From NCBI GenBank assembly GCA_019113825.1, contig DXGR01000139.1, forward strand, positions 1 to 33,127: a DNA stretch of 33,127 nucleotides, in the 5' to 3' direction. This DNA is from Candidatus Stackebrandtia excrementipullorum. GTDB lineage: Bacteria; Actinomycetota; Actinomycetes; Mycobacteriales; Micromonosporaceae. Both the position numbers and the translations under genes were made by a program. This document shows positions 18,148 to 26,524 of the stretch, piece by piece. Below the pieces are notes generated by a model, which ran no database searches, was not told where the DNA came from, and saw nothing but the letters and a program-made list of their open reading frames with translations. Every line of letters starts with the position of its first letter. The stretch's first letter is position 1.

Positions 18148-19548
18148 TCAGCACTCGATGACGTTGACGGCGAGGCCGCCTCTCGACGTCTCCTTGTACT
18201 TGACCTTCATGTCGGCGCCGGTTTCGCGCATCGTCTTGATGACCTTGTCGAGACTGACGGTGTGTTCGCCGTCGCCGCGCAATGCGAGGCGCGCTGCGGT
18301 TATGGCCTTGATGGAGGCAACCGCATTGCGTTCTATGCAGGGGATCTGGACGAGACCGCCCACCGGGTCGCAGGTCAAACCCAGATTGTGTTCCATCGCG
18401 ATCTCGGCGGCGTTTTCGACTTGAGCCGGGGTACCACCGAGCACTTCGGTCAGTCCCGCCGCCGCCATGGAACAGGCGGACCCGACTTCGCCCTGGCAAC
18501 CGACTTCGGCACCGGATATGGACGCGTTCTCCTTGAACAGGACCCCTATCGCGGCCGCTGTCAGCAGGAAACGGACCACACCGTCTTCGTCGGCCCCTGG
18601 CACATAACGCCAGTAATAGTGGAGGACGGCGGGCACGATCCCGGCCGCCCCGTTGGTGGGTGCCGTCACGACCCGGCCGCCTGCGGCGTTCTCCTCGTTG
18701 ACGGCCAACGCGAAAAGCGTCACCCAGTCCATGACTTCGAGCGGGTCACTGGTCGCTTGTTTCGTGAGATCGCTTTGGGCCCGGTTATCGTCCCGCAGTC
18801 GCCGGTACAGGTCACCGGCGCGCCGTGGAACCTTCAAGCCGCCGGGAAGGCTGCCCTCGGTATGGCAACCGGCATGGACACAGTCACGCATGACCTGCCA
18901 GATGTTCAGAAGGTCACGGCGGATGTCGGCTTCGCAACGCCAGGCTCGCTCGTTGGCGAGCACGATGTCGCTGATCGACAGGCCGGTTTCGGTGGCGATG
19001 TCGAGTAGTTGAGCGCCCGTGGTGAACGGGTGTGGCACGGGCGTGTCGTCGACCTTGATGGGCGAATCGCCTGCGGCCGCGTTCTCGTCGACGACGAAAC
19101 CGCCTCCGACCGAGTAGTAGGTGCGTTCACGGATCACGGCACCGTTGATGTCGTGGGCGTCGAAGGTCATGCCGTTGGGGTGGAACGGCAGGCTTCGTCG
19201 CCGATGAAGAACCAGGTCCTCGTCATAGTCGAAGTCGATGCGGTGAACCGACAGAAGGTTCAGGCGTCCGGTGCCCTGTATCTCGTCGACGCGAGAGCTC
19301 ACGGTCGTCGTGTCGACCGTCTCGGGCTCTTCGCCTTCCAAGCCCAACAGGACCGCCGGCCCCGAACCGTGGCCGTGCCCCGTGGCGCCGAGCGATCCGA
19401 ACAGTTCGACTCGGACACGGACGACGTCGGACAACATGCCGTCGGCTTTCAACCCCTCGACGAAGAGGCGGGCCGCTCTCATGGGTCCCACGGTGTGGGA
19501 GCTGGATGGCCCGATACCGATCTTGAACAGATCAAAAACGCTGATCAT
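18148..19548 (-). CDS. sdaA: L-serine ammonia-lyase, iron-sulfur type (single chain)
   Basis: Deaminates L-serine to pyruvate and ammonia with a [4Fe-4S] cluster. The 466-aa single-chain form carries the N-terminal beta domain ([20 protein letters not shown]) and the C-terminal catalytic alpha domain. Cluster cysteines are C351 (VGCQGEVG), C393 (LTCDPVGG) and C404 (QIPCIERN), with the 42- and 11-residue spacing of Legionella serine dehydratase. The protein ends in Cys (C466), which in that enzyme's structure inserts into the active site as a fourth ligand. The ATG at 19548 is favoured because homology begins there; AGGAG lies 11 nt upstream. An upstream start at 19608 would only add 20 unlikely residues. 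Confidence 0.95.
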   Translation of the reverse strand: MISVFDLFKIGIGPSSSHTVGPMRAARLFVEGLKADGMLSDVVRVRVELFGSLGATGHGHGSGPAVLLGLEGEEPETVDTTTVSSRVDEIQGTGRLNLLSVHRIDFDYDEDLVLHRRRSLPFHPNGMTFDAHDINGAVIRERTYYSVGGGFVVDENAAAGDSPIKVDDTPVPHPFTTGAQLLDIATETGLSISDIVLANERAWRCEADIRRDLLNIWQVMRDCVHAGCHTEGSLPGGLKVPRRAGDLYRRLRDDNRAQSDLTKQATSDPLEVMDWVTLFALAVNEENAAGGRVVTAPTNGAAGIVPAVLHYYWRYVPGADEDGVVRFLLTAAAIGVLFKENASISGAEVGCQGEVGSACSMAAAGLTEVLGGTPAQVENAAEIAMEHNLGLTCDPVGGLVQIPCIERNAVASIKAITAARLALRGDGEHTVSLDKVIKTMRETGADMKVKYKETSRGGLAVNVIEC

Positions 19549-19692
19549 GACTGTACCGACTCCTCGCACGATCGTGGACGGCACCGCGCTGTGCCACCCG
19601 TTCGGCAAGGGTAGCCCGCGACAAGTCAGTGAATGATCTTGTCACGTCTGCCGGTGAGCCACGCCCTCCCGATTCGGCGCACCGTCACGGAA

Positions 19693-21729
19693 TCACTCAC
19701 GCAGGCCGGCCTTACGGTCGGCGTCGGCGAGCTCGGCCAGGTAGGCGTTATAGCGTTCGTGAGGGTCGTCCTCAAGCCGCCCGGTTTTAGCTGCCCGTTC
19801 GGCAAGACGGTCCAGGCGTCGGCCTTCACGGTCCTCACTTCGCGACCACTGCCACACCAGCGAAACGAGAACAATCACGCTGGGGATCTCCCCGAAGGCC
19901 CAGGCTATGCCGCCGCCCGCGGTCTGATCCTCCAACGGTGTCGCTCCCCAATCGCGTTCGAATTCGGCGAACCAACCGGCGGCGATCACGTCGGTCGACT
20001 GCATGATCGTGAGCCCGAAGATGGTGTGAAACACCACCGCGACGAAGAACAGGAGCACACGCGCGGCGTACGGAGGGCGATTCGGCGCGGGGTCGGGCCC
20101 GATGACGACCCAGAAGAACAACCCGCCGGCGGCCAGGAAGTGGCCGATCATCAGCAGGTGCCCCGCATGTGATCGCATGGCCCATTCGAAAAGTCCCGTG
20201 AAGTACATCAGGTAGAGACTGAAGATGTACAGGCCGAGGGCGATGAGCGGATGCGATGCGTAACGAACAAAACGGGAGTGGAGGATCACGGTGATCCATT
20301 CCCGCAGACCGCGTTCCTTACTGGGTTTCAACGCCCGGAACGCCAAGGTGATCGGCGCGCCCAGAACCAGAAGGATCGGGACGAGCATGTTGAGTGTCAT
20401 GTGCTGCATCATGTGGACGCTGAACAGCACCATGCCGTATTTGCCCATGCCCGACGAGGTGACGAAGACCGCCAGCAGCCAACCGCCCACCCACGGGAGC
20501 GTGCGCGCGATCGGCCAGGAATCGCCACGTTTGAAGAGCCTGCGCACCCCGGCCAGGTAGAAACCGATACCGGTGATCGCGGCCGTACAGATGAGGATCT
20601 GCGGGTACCAGTCGCCTAGAAGCGTGGCCGCCGTCATCGGCTCGGGCATGGGAAATCCGAGGCGCGCCTGAGCACTGGTCTCGGCGGCTTCCGGCGCCGG
20701 GTAGGGGGTGCGGGACAAAGCGACCGCGACACCGAACGTCGCACCCATGAGCACGACCTCGAGCGCGGCAAACCGCCGGAAGGCGCTGGGCCGTCCGGCT
20801 TCGACCGCAGGAAGCGTCGCCCGGCGATGCCACCAACCGAATCCGCCGAGTAGAACCAGCGCCCCGATCTTGGCAAGGACCTCAAGGCCGTAGGGGGTGC
20901 CGACAAGGTGATCGAGCGTCGTCAATCGAGTCGCCGCATTGACGGCCCCGGACACGGCGACCGCGATGAACGCGATGAGAGCCAGACGACTGTAACGCTG
21001 CGCCGCGGTGAAGCGCGTGCGGCGTGCCAGCAACAGCGCGACAAGCCCTCCCGCCCATAGGACGGCACCCGTCACGTGAAGAAGCATCGAGTCGACCGCG
21101 ATCTGGTGATCCCCGGCGGCGGCGGAATGGCCGGTGAACACGGTCGGGAGACAGGCGACCACCGAGACGACGCTCGCCCAGGCCGCCGAGTTTACGGTCA
21201 GGCTGTTGAGGGCGAGGATTCCGGCGAATATCGCCAGAAAGCCCCCGAGGACCATCACACGACCGTCGTCGGTATCGGTGATAAAGCTCCACACCGCTTC
21301 GGGCGAGACCATCGACAGGTCGGACGCGAAGACGTCGGCGAGTTTGGCCGGGATGTGCACGAGGACGACGGCGCCCCACACGATCGCGGTCCAGCCGCCT
21401 ATCCGTAGCCAGCTGTACGCCTGGGTGCGTATGCGCCCTCCGTCACCGTCGACGAAGAAGGCCGCGGCGATGAGACAGCCGACGCTACCGACCGCGAGTA
21501 GACGATCGGCCAGTTTCAGCAGCGGCACGAGCCAGGTGACGGTCGTGTCGCGGGGTGGCAGACCCAGCACGGCCTCGGTGATGACACCACCGCCCACGTT
21601 GAGGAGCCAGACGGCGGTGACCGTTGCCGCTATGACGGCCGCAATGGGCACCACGAGGCGTAGGCCCCGCGGCACCGACGGAGTCGGGGGCGTCGAAGTG
21701 GCGGTTTCGGGTGTGCCTGTGTCGACCAC
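19693..21729 (-). CDS. CopD-CtaG fusion membrane protein (copper/cytochrome oxidase assembly)
   Basis: Large polytopic protein (678 aa). The N-terminal half matches the CopD copper-resistance family: a run of membrane helices with the His-containing LVHIPAKL, FTGHSAAAGDHQIAVDSMLLHVTGAVLWAGG and an LVGTPYGLEVLAKIGAL segment. The C-terminal half matches the Caa3_CtaG cytochrome oxidase assembly family, with VHMMQHMTLNMLVPILLVLGAPITL, SHAGHLLMIGHFLAAGGLFFWVVIG and VFHTIFGLTIM. Conserved His/Met clusters suggest copper handling for the aa3 oxidase. The CopD-CtaG fusion is common in actinobacteria. The GTG at 21729 is the best visible start, with AGGAT 8-12 nt upstream. It is probably monocistronic. 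Confidence 0.92.
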   Translation of the reverse strand: MVDTGTPETATSTPPTPSVPRGLRLVVPIAAVIAATVTAVWLLNVGGGVITEAVLGLPPRDTTVTWLVPLLKLADRLLAVGSVGCLIAAAFFVDGDGGRIRTQAYSWLRIGGWTAIVWGAVVLVHIPAKLADVFASDLSMVSPEAVWSFITDTDDGRVMVLGGFLAIFAGILALNSLTVNSAAWASVVSVVACLPTVFTGHSAAAGDHQIAVDSMLLHVTGAVLWAGGLVALLLARRTRFTAAQRYSRLALIAFIAVAVSGAVNAATRLTTLDHLVGTPYGLEVLAKIGALVLLGGFGWWHRRATLPAVEAGRPSAFRRFAALEVVLMGATFGVAVALSRTPYPAPEAAETSAQARLGFPMPEPMTAATLLGDWYPQILICTAAITGIGFYLAGVRRLFKRGDSWPIARTLPWVGGWLLAVFVTSSGMGKYGMVLFSVHMMQHMTLNMLVPILLVLGAPITLAFRALKPSKERGLREWITVILHSRFVRYASHPLIALGLYIFSLYLMYFTGLFEWAMRSHAGHLLMIGHFLAAGGLFFWVVIGPDPAPNRPPYAARVLLFFVAVVFHTIFGLTIMQSTDVIAAGWFAEFERDWGATPLEDQTAGGGIAWAFGEIPSVIVLVSLVWQWSRSEDREGRRLDRLAERAAKTGRLEDDPHERYNAYLAELADADRKAGLRE

Positions 21730-21932
21730 GTCATCGATCCTGTCGGATGCCGTCGCGCGTTCGTCACCGGGGGCTTGGGAGTGTGGCCCGGTCCGGGCGA
21801 TGTTCGTCGTTTTCCACCGTGAGCGGGTTATCCACAGGCTCAGGATCTAACAATGTCCACGGCGGTTACATGTCGTTACGGTGGTGTTCTCGTAACGGAC
21901 CGTCGGCCTCGTGGGACGCCGGCCCGTCGAGG

Positions 21933-22850
21933 TCACGGCCGCAGTGTTCGCAGTCGCGCGACGATCTCGTAGGCGGCGACCGCGACCACGCCGATGGTGG
22001 CGAGGGTGTAGAAATCGTCGTGAACGGTGACGTCGGCGACGAAGACCGGGTTGAAGAATTGCTGTTGGTACAGGATCCACGCCAATGGCGCGGCGAACAC
22101 GAGTTCGGCGACGACGGCTGCCGCAACCAGTCCGGTGGTCCACCGGCGGGCGGCCAACCGCAGGACACCGACGACAACGAGGCCACCAAGGCCGACGAGG
22201 ATCGGCCACATCCATCCGTTCCACAGGGCCGGGTCGAGGAGGGCGATGCGCTCGCCGCTGTCGGTGGAGACCGATCCGGCCGTGGATTGCCACACGAGCA
22301 AACCGATGAGAAGGGTGTGCCAGGCGATGTGTGCCACGGCGTCACTTCGTTTGTCGTCTGGTGCACGCATCGGGGGTAGTTGGTCTGGTGTCCAGGTTCC
22401 GAGCTTGGTGCCGGGGGCCCAACGTTCGACAGCGGCGAAGACGAGGGTCAGCCACGCGACCATCTGTCCGCCTACGGTGATGATGGTGGTGACGGCGCCG
22501 CCGATCGCGGCTCCCGCGTCGCCTCCGTCAAGGACTTCCACTGCGGCACCCACAACCACGACGACGGGCAGCACGACGGTGAGAAGCATCGCGAGTAGGC
22601 GTGTATAGGCGGGATACAAGCCTGGTCCGATAAGGACAGAAGGGCGGTCGGTGTACCTTGCGGCCAACCGAGCCGGATCGCCCATTTCAGTGAGTACCTC
22701 ACGCTCGGCGGCGTCGGAGGAAACGGTGGACTGCCGTGCGTCGACGGTGTCGGCGATAGTGCCTTTGAGTTCAGCGGCGATGTCGTCGCGCTGATCCGCG
22801 GGAACCCGTCGCACGACTTCTTGGACGTAACGCTCGATCAAGGTGGTCAT
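21933..22850 (-). CDS. HAAS-domain multi-pass membrane protein
   Basis: Function unknown, 305 aa. The N-terminus (residues 1 to about 75) is a HAAS/DUF1700-like alpha-helical domain (IERYVQEVVRRVPADQRDDIAAELKG, then VLTEMGDPARLAARYTDRPSVLIGP), which in many bacteria pairs with a PadR regulator. About six hydrophobic segments follow, for example LLAMLLTVVLPVVVVVGAAV, MVAWLTLVFAAV and MWPILVGLGGLVVVGVLRL. The ATG at 22850 overlaps the padR stop as ATGA and has AGGGAAGA upstream; the longer form from 22898 is rejected. It is probably translated together with the PadR regulator and likely part of its signal response. Confidence 0.85.
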   Translation of the reverse strand: MTTLIERYVQEVVRRVPADQRDDIAAELKGTIADTVDARQSTVSSDAAEREVLTEMGDPARLAARYTDRPSVLIGPGLYPAYTRLLAMLLTVVLPVVVVVGAAVEVLDGGDAGAAIGGAVTTIITVGGQMVAWLTLVFAAVERWAPGTKLGTWTPDQLPPMRAPDDKRSDAVAHIAWHTLLIGLLVWQSTAGSVSTDSGERIALLDPALWNGWMWPILVGLGGLVVVGVLRLAARRWTTGLVAAAVVAELVFAAPLAWILYQQQFFNPVFVADVTVHDDFYTLATIGVVAVAAYEIVARLRTLRP

Positions 22851-23185
22851 AAGTCTTCCCTGGTGATTACGGCCATGGCGGCCACGAGGTTGTTCCATTC
22901 ACGAACCAGGTCGGCTCGCGCCCGTTGCCCCGCGGGGCTGACCCGATAGAACTTTCGGGGCCGTGATTCGTCGGTGTTCCACTCGCTCGTCAGCAGTCCC
23001 TGCTTTTCGAGGCGCCGCAGAAGCGGGTACAGCGTGTTTCCGTCCACGTTGACGTCGGCTGCGGTCAGGGTCTCCAGGAGGGCATAGCCGTACTGCGGCT
23101 TCTCGAGGAGGGCGAGGCAGGCGAGAACGACCGTGCCCCGACGCAGTTCCTGTACCTGGCCGGCGATCAACCCTTCGGATCCCAT
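22847..23185 (-). CDS. PadR-family transcriptional regulator
   Basis: Winged-helix DNA-binding regulator of 112 aa. It has the PadR core: VQELRRGTVVLACLALLEKPQYGYALLETL, then NTLYPLLRRLEKQGLLTSEW (recognition helix and turn) and the wing PRKFYRVSPAG. A short C-terminal helix follows. The ATG at 23185 is preferred over the GTG at 23209 because the longer form would read through a dyad and promoter, and no ribosome site precedes either, suggesting leaderless translation. It is translationally coupled to the HAAS protein. It probably represses its own operon through the dyad at 23193-23219. Confidence 0.92.
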   Translation of the reverse strand: MGSEGLIAGQVQELRRGTVVLACLALLEKPQYGYALLETLTAADVNVDGNTLYPLLRRLEKQGLLTSEWNTDESRPRKFYRVSPAGQRARADLVREWNNLVAAMAVITREDL

Positions 23186-23192
23186 GACCGAC

Positions 23193-23219
23193 ACAATACA
23201 GTGCGGCACACACTATTGT
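23193..23219 (-). promoter_or_regulatory. Putative PadR operator and leaderless promoter
   Basis: An imperfect dyad with 11-nt arms (9 of 11 match; ACAATA facing TATTGT) and a 5-nt centre lies 8 nt upstream of the ATG at 23185. On the minus strand TATTGT sits 7 nt before the ATG, as expected for a leaderless -10, with TTGGAC 19 nt further upstream as a weak -35. Confidence 0.5.
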
Positions 23220-23256
23220 CCAACGCGCGCTATATGGCCGGGGGCGGCAGGGGAAC

Positions 23257-23530
23257 TCATGATCCGAGCAGGCGTGCTACGGGTGCCAGAGGAAGCGGCT
23301 CCGGCCACGTCCGCTTGCCCGGCCCCCCGGGAAGCCCACAGCAGCCACACCAGCGGCGTGGACCGATGCCACGGCGACCGGCCGGAATGTAGAGGTCGGT
23401 CAGGGTCGGATCCTCTTCGAAGACATGCGTACGCACCGTGACCACCCGGTCATCGCCCACCCGCCTTCCGGTTGGTGTGGATTCTGTTTGGCTCGGGCAT
23501 TTGGCACGTACGGCAATGGTGGGGAAGAGT
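23257..23530 (-). pseudogene. Fragments of small CxxCGLP-type accessory proteins
   Basis: Two minus-strand pieces in different frames carry a similar Cys motif. One has HHCRTCQMPEPNRIH (about 23453-23530). The next has EEDPTLTDLY followed by CGCCGLPGGPGKR (23257-23460). They resemble small zinc-motif proteins seen near actinobacterial mobile regions, but this is recalled resemblance only. Both lack convincing starts and may be decayed. Confidence 0.25.
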
Positions 23531-23652
23531 CATCGGCTTCGAAGACATGTGAAGCCGAAGATCCGGGACCGGCTCCGGTTCCACCCGGCCGGGACTGGAC
23601 CGGGTAGGGGGCACCCGGCCGCCGCCCAACGGCAGTGGATTACCTCCTTTAT

Positions 23653-23889
23653 TCATAGGAGGCGGTAGGGCGCCGCCTTCACAAGAACCGCACCGGCAGT
23701 CCGGTGGGGCCGGCAACGGGGTAACTCGAACCGGGGCGCGCGGCCGGGAACCGTGTACAGCGGATTACCGTTCTTGTCTTTCGTAATCACGATTCGCTTG
23801 ATCAAGCCGACCTCAGCCAGCATCTTGACCTGCTCACGGATATGCCGCTTGTTGACCATGCCTCCACATCGCCGGATCAACGCCTCCAT
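23653..23889 (-). pseudogene. Winged-helix DNA-binding protein remnant
   Basis: The frame encodes MEALIRRCGGMVNKRHIREQ, then KMLAEVGLIKRIVITKDKNG and a wing-like PLYTVPGR. This helix, recognition-helix and hairpin pattern is that of an HTH regulator or replication-type winged helix. The upstream part of the frame (to 23988) is Arg-rich and not protein-like, and the C-terminus is short, so I read this as a truncated remnant. The family is not identified. Confidence 0.4.
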
Positions 23890-24229
23890 GGTCAGATCAC
23901 ATTGCCGACTCGGCAGCGGATCAGCCCGACGACGCCAAGACGTTGCTACACGTCGTCGCCGAAGACCGGCATTCGACGCTTGACGCAAAACGGTCGACCA
24001 TGACCGCTACCGCACGGCCCTGGACGTTCAGATACTCCCCCGGTGGAGAGACACGCCGGCCAACGCGATCGAAGCCGACGTGATGGAGCGAGCAGGCCAC
24101 TCGCGCTGTCCGCGCTTGAGAAAGGAGACTGACAGCCCTGCAATCGGCCCGGCGAGGTGTTCCAAATATGTACTGGCCAGGTCCACAGCTAACCAAATAG
24201 CGGTAAACCCGGCCGGTGACCTGGTGTTC

Positions 24230-24305
24230 TGGCAGGAGTGACAGGACTCGAACCTGCAACCTGCGGTTTTGGAGACCGCTGCGCTGCCAATTGCGCCACA
24301 CTCCT
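24230..24305 (-). tRNA. tRNA-Trp (CCA anticodon)
   Basis: On the minus strand the 7-bp acceptor stem AGGAGTG/CACTCCT, a D arm, the anticodon loop CTCCAAA (anticodon CCA, Trp), and the T arm with GGTTCGAGTCC are all present. The discriminator is G at 24233, followed by encoded CCA (24230-24232). Many actinobacteria have secE-nusG after this tRNA; here the eroded stretch follows instead. Confidence 0.97.
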
Positions 24306-24359
24306 AGGCAACCGACGAGACCGTCGGCCTGAGTCATCATACGGCTTGGCGGCGGCCGC

Positions 24360-24387
24360 CGCCAGGCGGGTGGCGGTAACACAGGGC
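24360..24387 (+). repeat. 28-bp direct repeat, copy 1
   Basis: This 28-mer (starting CGCCAGGCG and ending TAACACAGGGC) recurs at 26843-26870 with one mismatch. The two copies bracket the TetR/ABC module. Confidence 0.8.
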
Positions 24388-24486
24388 CATGCGTCCGCGA
24401 TGACACGCCACCCCTCGTCCTTGTCTTGGGTCGGATGGGCAGCTTTCGGGTTTCCGGCGCCTGCGACGCCCTGCACGGTCGGCAAT

Positions 24487-24501
24487 TGTTAGTAACTAAC
24501 A
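24487..24501 (+). promoter_or_regulatory. TetR operator with overlapping leaderless promoter
   Basis: A perfect 15-bp palindrome, TGTTAGT-A-ACTAACA, lies 8 nt before the GTG of the TetR gene. TAACAT (24497-24502) within it stands 7 nt from the GTG and can serve as -10 for a leaderless transcript. No ribosome site is present. Confidence 0.75.
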
Positions 24502-24509
24502 TTACAGAC

Positions 24510-25055
24510 GTGAAGCGTTGGAATCGAACACATGAGGCGTTGCGACAAGCAGCAGTGAAGTTGTTCACCGAGCGCGGGTATGACGCGACGACGACCACAG
24601 AGATCGCGGCCCACGCCGGCGTAAGCGAGATGACTCTGTTTCGCCACTTCCGGACCAAAGAGTCACTGCTGTCGGCCGACCCCTTCGATCCGCTCATGGC
24701 CGAGGCCGTGCGGGGTCGTCCACCGGGCGAGCCGCCGATGCAGGCGTTGACCGAAGGCATCAGACGGGCGTTGGCGCAGCTTCACGAGGAGGACGTTGAG
24801 GATCTGCGAATGCTCCTACGGATCATCGCCTCGACGCCGTCACTGCGGGGAGCGATCGAACGCGGCAGCGAAGAGACCGCGACCGCTTTGGTGGCGGCGT
24901 TGCGTGATCGAGGCGTCGCCGAGGCGAAGGCCCGGGTCGCGGCGACCGCTCTGATCACCGGACTGGGCACCGCGCTGCTGGATTGGGCGAGGTCGGAAAC
25001 AACCACGGTGAACGCCGCGCTGGGCGACGCCCTCGATGTTCTGGGAGGGAACTGA
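24510..25055 (+). CDS. TetR-family transcriptional regulator
   Basis: Repressor-type regulator, 181 aa. The N-terminal TetR DNA-binding domain is clear: RTHEALRQAAVKLFTERGYDATTTTEIAAHAGVSEMTLFRHF, with the recognition helix VSEMTLFRHFRTKE. The C-terminal ligand domain is helical (LRMLLRIIASTPSLRGAI, VAATALITGLGTALLDWA). The GTG at 24510 is chosen over the ATG-like upstream start at 24426 because the operator palindrome and a -10 sit directly before it. It lies 1 bp before the ABC ATPase start region, so regulator and transporter are co-transcribed and autoregulation is likely. The ligand is unknown. Confidence 0.93.
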   Translation: MKRWNRTHEALRQAAVKLFTERGYDATTTTEIAAHAGVSEMTLFRHFRTKESLLSADPFDPLMAEAVRGRPPGEPPMQALTEGIRRALAQLHEEDVEDLRMLLRIIASTPSLRGAIERGSEETATALVAALRDRGVAEAKARVAATALITGLGTALLDWARSETTTVNAALGDALDVLGGN

Positions 25056-25056
25056 C

Positions 25057-25794
25057 ATGCTCGCGTTCGAGAACGTCACCCGCGTGTTCCACAACGGAAC
25101 AGGCGTGTTCAACCTGGAGTTTCAACTCCAACCCGGTCGGATCGTGGCACTGATCGGTTTGAACGGTGCAGGCAAGACCACCTTGATGCGGCTGGCGCTC
25201 GGCATGCTGCGTCCGCAACACGGCACGGTACGGCTCCTTGGGCATCCGGTGGATGCGATACGCCCGGAAGCCTGGTGTCGAGTGGGGACGCTGATAGAGG
25301 CGCCGGCCGGCTACCCGGAGCTCACTGCCCGAGAGAACCTCCTCATATCCTGCCTGCTCCACGGCGCCGACACGTCACTCCTGCGGGACTCGCTCAGGGT
25401 CTGGGAGCTCGAGTCGGTCGCCGAGCGACGGTTCCGCCACCTCTCCCAGGGCACTCGGCAGCGCGTGGGCCTGGCCTCGGCCCTCCAACACGATCCCGGT
25501 CTGGTCGTGCTGGACGAACCCGGCAGTTCTTTGGATCCGGCCTCGGTCATCCTGCTGCGCGACCAGTTGACGCGACGGGCACGACAGGGGGCGGCGGTGT
25601 TGGTCAGCAGCCACCACCTCGACGAGGTGTCTCGGATCGCCGACCGTGTGCTGTTGATGAACGCCGGTCGGCTGATCGGAGAACTCGACACAACGGGAAG
25701 CGACCTTGAACGGAGATTCTTCGAACATATTCGCGCTGATGATGAGCGCCGTCGGGAAAAGAGGAAGCACGATGATCGCGGCCGTACGTGTTGA
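25057..25794 (+). CDS. ABC transporter ATP-binding protein (drug-export type)
   Basis: ATPase of a two-gene ABC-2-like exporter, 245 aa. Walker A GLNGAGKTT, signature LSQGTRQRVGL, Walker B LVVLDEPGSSLDP and switch SSHHLDE are intact. The signature has Gln instead of the usual Gly second position. It resembles daunorubicin- or bacitracin-type ATPases. The ATG at 25057 follows GGGAGGGA and comes right after the TetR stop (25055). It overlaps the permease gene by 23 bp. Substrate unknown. Confidence 0.93.
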   Translation: MLAFENVTRVFHNGTGVFNLEFQLQPGRIVALIGLNGAGKTTLMRLALGMLRPQHGTVRLLGHPVDAIRPEAWCRVGTLIEAPAGYPELTARENLLISCLLHGADTSLLRDSLRVWELESVAERRFRHLSQGTRQRVGLASALQHDPGLVVLDEPGSSLDPASVILLRDQLTRRARQGAAVLVSSHHLDEVSRIADRVLLMNAGRLIGELDTTGSDLERRFFEHIRADDERRREKRKHDDRGRTC

Positions 25795-26524
25795 GGCACT
25801 CAAGTTGGTGCGTTCGCTGGTCGGCATGATCGCCGCCCTCGCCCTCGTCCTGGGTACGGTCGCGCTGCTGAGTGGGATCACCTTTGGTGTGGCCGGCGGG
25901 AACCCCGAGTTGATCGCGCAGGTCGGCCCCGCCGCCGAACTGAACTGGGACGGTCTGCTCACCGGGGCCGCGCAGATCACCGCAATCGCCTGCATCCTCG
26001 GCTTCGGCATCGTGCTGGCGTGGATGTTCGGCCGGGAGTTCACCGACGGGACGATCACCGGATTGTTCGCCCTGCCGGTCGGTCGCAGCCGCATCGCGTT
26101 GGCCAAACTCATCGTCTACACCGTCTGGGCGTTCGTGGTCGGCACCGCCATGGCACTCGGTGTGCTGCTTCTCGGGGTCCTGTTCGGCTACGGGGCGCCG
26201 AGCACGCACGCGTGGGCCGGGCTCGGTCGGTTGTGGGCATTGGCGATGTTCTCAGCGGGCGTCGCGATTCCCATTGCGTGGATCGCCACCTGGACCCGCT
26301 CGCTCCTCGGCGGGGTCGCCGGCACCGTGGCGCTCGTGGTCATTACGCAGATCGGTGCGCTCACGGGTGTCGGCGCGTGGATGCCTCCGGCAGCGCCGGC
26401 GATCTGGGCCATGTCCCACGGCACCCGGGCCACTGCACTTCACCTCGCACTCACCGGTAGCGTCGCCGTGGTTTTCGGTGCGCTCACGTGCTGGACCTGG
26501 AAGCGGCTCCAGCTCGACCGCTGA
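25772..26524 (+). CDS. ABC-2 type transporter permease
   Basis: Membrane partner of the preceding ATPase, 250 aa. About six hydrophobic segments: LVGMIAALALVLGTVALLSGITF, ITAIACILGFGIVLAWMFG, LIVYTVWAFVVGTAMALGVLLLGVLFG, LWALAMFSAGVAIPIAWIATW, LGGVAGTVALVVITQIGALTG and LALTGSVAVVFGALTCW. The motif REFTDGTITGLFALPVGR after the second segment is the typical ABC-2 cytoplasmic loop that contacts the ATPase. The ATG at 25772 has GAGGAAG upstream; the longer frame from 25706 is rejected. The gene ends the TetR-ABC operon; no terminator was recognised. Confidence 0.92.
   Translation: MIAAVRVEALKLVRSLVGMIAALALVLGTVALLSGITFGVAGGNPELIAQVGPAAELNWDGLLTGAAQITAIACILGFGIVLAWMFGREFTDGTITGLFALPVGRSRIALAKLIVYTVWAFVVGTAMALGVLLLGVLFGYGAPSTHAWAGLGRLWALAMFSAGVAIPIAWIATWTRSLLGGVAGTVALVVITQIGALTGVGAWMPPAAPAIWAMSHGTRATALHLALTGSVAVVFGALTCWTWKRLQLDR

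Larger units (their letters stand above)
23220..24229. other. Eroded accessory stretch 3' of tRNA-Trp
   Basis: About 1 kb with no intact gene. Short minus-strand fragments look protein-like but are not linked in one frame. They include a winged-helix remnant (23653-23889) and two Cys-motif fragments (about 23453-23530 and 23257-23460). Downstream flanks of tRNA genes are common integration sites, so this is probably the residue of a past insertion. No integrase, relaxase or copy of the tRNA 3' end was found. Confidence 0.4.

Noticed and set aside
21828-21836. TTATCCACA, a perfect DnaA box
   Set aside because: A single box with no cluster, AT-rich element or dnaA/dnaN neighbours; probably chance or a minor titration site.
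23946-24200. Plus-strand frame (DHDRYRTALDVQILPRW...) near the wHTH remnant
   Set aside because: Looks faintly coding, but no start, no motif, and it conflicts with neighbouring fragments.
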